A stretch of DNA of 64,000 bases from Lumbricus terrestris (lineage: Eukaryota; Annelida; Clitellata; Crassiclitellata; Lumbricidae): positions 22,008,655 through 22,072,654 of the forward strand of contig OX457038.1 in NCBI GenBank assembly GCA_949752735.1. Direction: 5' to 3'. Shown one piece after another: positions 62,525 through 64,000 of the stretch. Below the pieces are notes generated by a model. It was given only the letters and a program-made list of their open reading frames with translations, was not told the DNA's origin and did no database searches. Numbering within the stretch: position 1 is the first letter of the stretch; each line of letters starts with the position of its first letter. The position numbers and the translations under genes were made by a program.

Positions 62525-62878
62525 GTCTGACAGGAGAGGCTGCTTCAGAAGAAAATCTTGAGGATAGGATGGACAATGAAGATTAGCAATGAAGAGGCAT
62601 ACAAAAGGGTGGATATGACTGAGAACCCCATGCAGAAAATTATCCAATGAAAACTGAGATTGTTCGAACATATCTGCAGAATGAAAGATGACAGAAAGAT
62701 CAAGACTCTGATGTTTGGAATAATGGAGGGCAACAAAAGAGGAAGGCCGCATCGAGAGTGGGCGGATGACATTGTAGATTGGTGTGGGGAACACATACAG
62801 AAGTTGGGGCATGCAGCCCAAGACAGACTTGAGTGGAGAGACATTCTGAAGCAAACATCAGACACCTATGGGCATTGA
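62525..62878 (+). pseudogene. RTE-like LINE C-terminus and tail
   Basis: The forward frame KKILRIGWTMKISNEEAYKR, VDMTENPMQKII, a stop, LRLFEHICRMKDDRKIKTLM, FGIMEGNKRGRPHREWADDI, VDWCGEHIQKLGHAAQDRLE, WRDILKQTSDTYGH ends in TGA. Same layout as 51088-51330 (HICRMDDSRKIRT, GRPNRKWIVDI). It is followed by a GATGATGATGA tail at about 62893-62906. One stop and 5' truncation make it dead. It is antisense to the FGD gene, upstream of the first visible exon. Confidence 0.87.
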
Positions 62879-63026
62879 GCCCACAGTTCAAGATGATGAT
62901 GATGACAGGAGAGCAACAAAGACAGTTTAGCAGATCGCTGCACTGAGGCAACAGCGGATTAGTTTGCATATAAACTTCAAGCTGAAATGGTGAAGATACA
63001 AATGTAAATGTCCCAATAATTATTAA

Positions 63027-63075
63027 GGCCAAAAAAAAGTAATGTTGTGCTACCAGTAACTTGACCGACCCACTT
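63027..63075. mobile_element. Harbinger-like end fragment
   Basis: After TTAA: GGCCAAAAAAAAGTAATG, then GTAACTTGACCGACCCAC, a diverged copy of the end at 6732 and 39998. No second end nearby. Confidence 0.55.
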
Positions 63076-63359
63076 CTATTGCCATGACTCTGATAATTTG
63101 TTTAAAGTTTTTATTTGTATTGACATAATACAGTGACATTGCCTTCGGTGTACCAGAGGTAGAATTAGGACATTATAATTATAGCATTCACTAAAGCAGA
63201 CGACATGTACACAGCCGTCTTTCAAAAGTATATTTATAAGTAGACCTGGGAGTCGACCCCAATAAGGGCAAACAACCCCAGTCGACTTGGTCATCCCAAG
63301 TCGGGTCGGGTTGTTTCTGCTCAATGCAACTGACCCCAAGTCGAATTTTGTAGAGAGAA

Positions 63360-63555
63360 GTCACTTGGCAACAGTGTTATATGGACAAACAGAAGGCAAC
63401 AGAAGCAGAGGAAGACCAAAAAGACATGGATGAAGAACGTGATGGAGGACCTAGAAACGCAGGGCATGGACATACGAAAAGCGATGGATAAGACCAGAGA
63501 CAGAGCAACCTGGAGACGTCTTGTAAAGGCCTCATCGTCAGCATGCACTTGACGG
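63360..63555 (+). pseudogene. LINE 3' coding end
   Basis: Forward frames encode NRSRGRPK, then KKTWMKNVMEDLETQGMDIR, KAMDKTRDRATWRRLVKASS. This is the closing block of RTE/Jockey-like reverse transcriptases (RGRPK.TW...V..DL.......A...A.DR..WR.LV). Only the last ~60 residues remain and a frame change lies near 63415. No tail is clearly visible. Confidence 0.75.
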
Positions 63556-63825
63556 AGGAGAAATTGGATTTTTAAGAACAGCTAATGGCACCAAGAAGAC
63601 ACACTTGAGATGGGAAGGAGTATGGGGAGTTTCAGCAGCAAAACGTGGCAGTTGTTGAAGTGTTTCAAACTGAATAGACTTATGAAACTTCAACTTCAAA
63701 CTACCGAATAGGTAGCTCTCATATGCAGAATCGCCAGCAAACCTCGCACAAAATTACCAAAAGTAGTTTTGAATTATGAAGTAAAAGTGCACAGCAATGG
63801 ACAGTGATGTTAAAAAAATGCAGTG

Positions 63826-64000
63826 CAGTGGTGGCGCCAGGATTTCAGTTTTGAGGGGGCTGAAATGGAGGAAATTTTCTATTTTCATTCGCCTAAATTT
63901 CCGACAATCTTTTTTTAGTCACTTGGACCAAATTTCAAGAAAATAATCCATTTTCCCAGTCAAATAAGCTGATGACCTTTCATTCTTTTTTTAGTCGTTT
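63826..64000 (+). mobile_element. Left end of a hAT element running off the window
   Basis: Starts CAGTGGTGGCGCCAGG, a hAT-like terminus. The subterminal region contains TTTTTTTAGTCGTTT/GATGACCTTTC words also found in the hAT element at 33294-33724. The right end lies beyond 64000. Confidence 0.6.

Noticed and set aside
1..64000. CRISPR arrays, bacterial operons or ribosome binding sites
   Set aside because: Spliced host exons and animal transposons show nuclear eukaryotic DNA; the tandem arrays lack spacer structure.

Overview
This is eukaryotic, intron-bearing, AT-rich DNA from an invertebrate animal. Three things show this: spliced exons with canonical GT/AG borders, a host gene of an animal-wide family (FGD Rho-GEF), and a dense mix of animal transposons. 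The repeat mix (CR1/L2-like and RTE-like LINEs, a LINE with a restriction-like endonuclease, tRNA-derived SINEs, piggyBac, hAT, Tc1/mariner, Harbinger-like and Helitron elements) would fit a marine invertebrate such as an echinoderm, hemichordate or mollusc. The phylum is inference.

The one host gene I can name lies on the minus strand from 62103 down to 39799. Five in-phase exons encode the C-terminus of an FGD-family protein (FYVE zinc finger, then the C-terminal PH domain, then a stop). Exons: 61975-62103 (FYVE first half), 58493-58657 (FYVE second half), 55575-55700 (PH start), 46300-46475 (PH middle), 39799-39946 (PH last helix and stop). The four introns are about 3.3, 2.8, 9.1 and 6.4 kb and are packed with transposons. 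The RhoGEF (DH) and first PH exons must lie beyond 64000. A second, weaker host-gene candidate is a cysteine-rich exon at 6204-6333 (+).

Layout. 1-6200: hAT miniature elements with 8-bp target duplications, an older hAT with transposase remnants, and a tRNA-derived SINE. 6700-8450: Harbinger-like element. 8905-10530: a mariner broken by two other elements. 11285-12810: an inverted-repeat element with three exact 158-bp-period units. 13000-13915: CR1/L2-like LINE end. 15171-16964: hAT holding satellite-like repeats and a Mutator-like insertion. 19729-22424: piggyBac with a decayed transposase and a LINE inside it. 24400-31310: LINE-rich block. Its centre is a minus-strand retrotransposon frame (27434-30445) with reverse transcriptase and a probable PD-(D/E)XK nuclease, broken only by two TGA codons and itself inserted in another LINE. 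31600-34900: CpG-rich stretch with a coiled-coil ORF. 36814-38976: two terminal-inverted-repeat elements. 39799-62103: the FGD gene, whose introns hold LINE pieces, two short piggyBac elements, two Helitron ends, several hAT copies, SINEs and a near-perfect 149-bp hairpin. 62104-64000: more LINE ends and the left end of another hAT.

Most reading frames over 60 codons here are chance or transposon debris. The insertions nest repeatedly, so relative ages can be read directly from the sequence.
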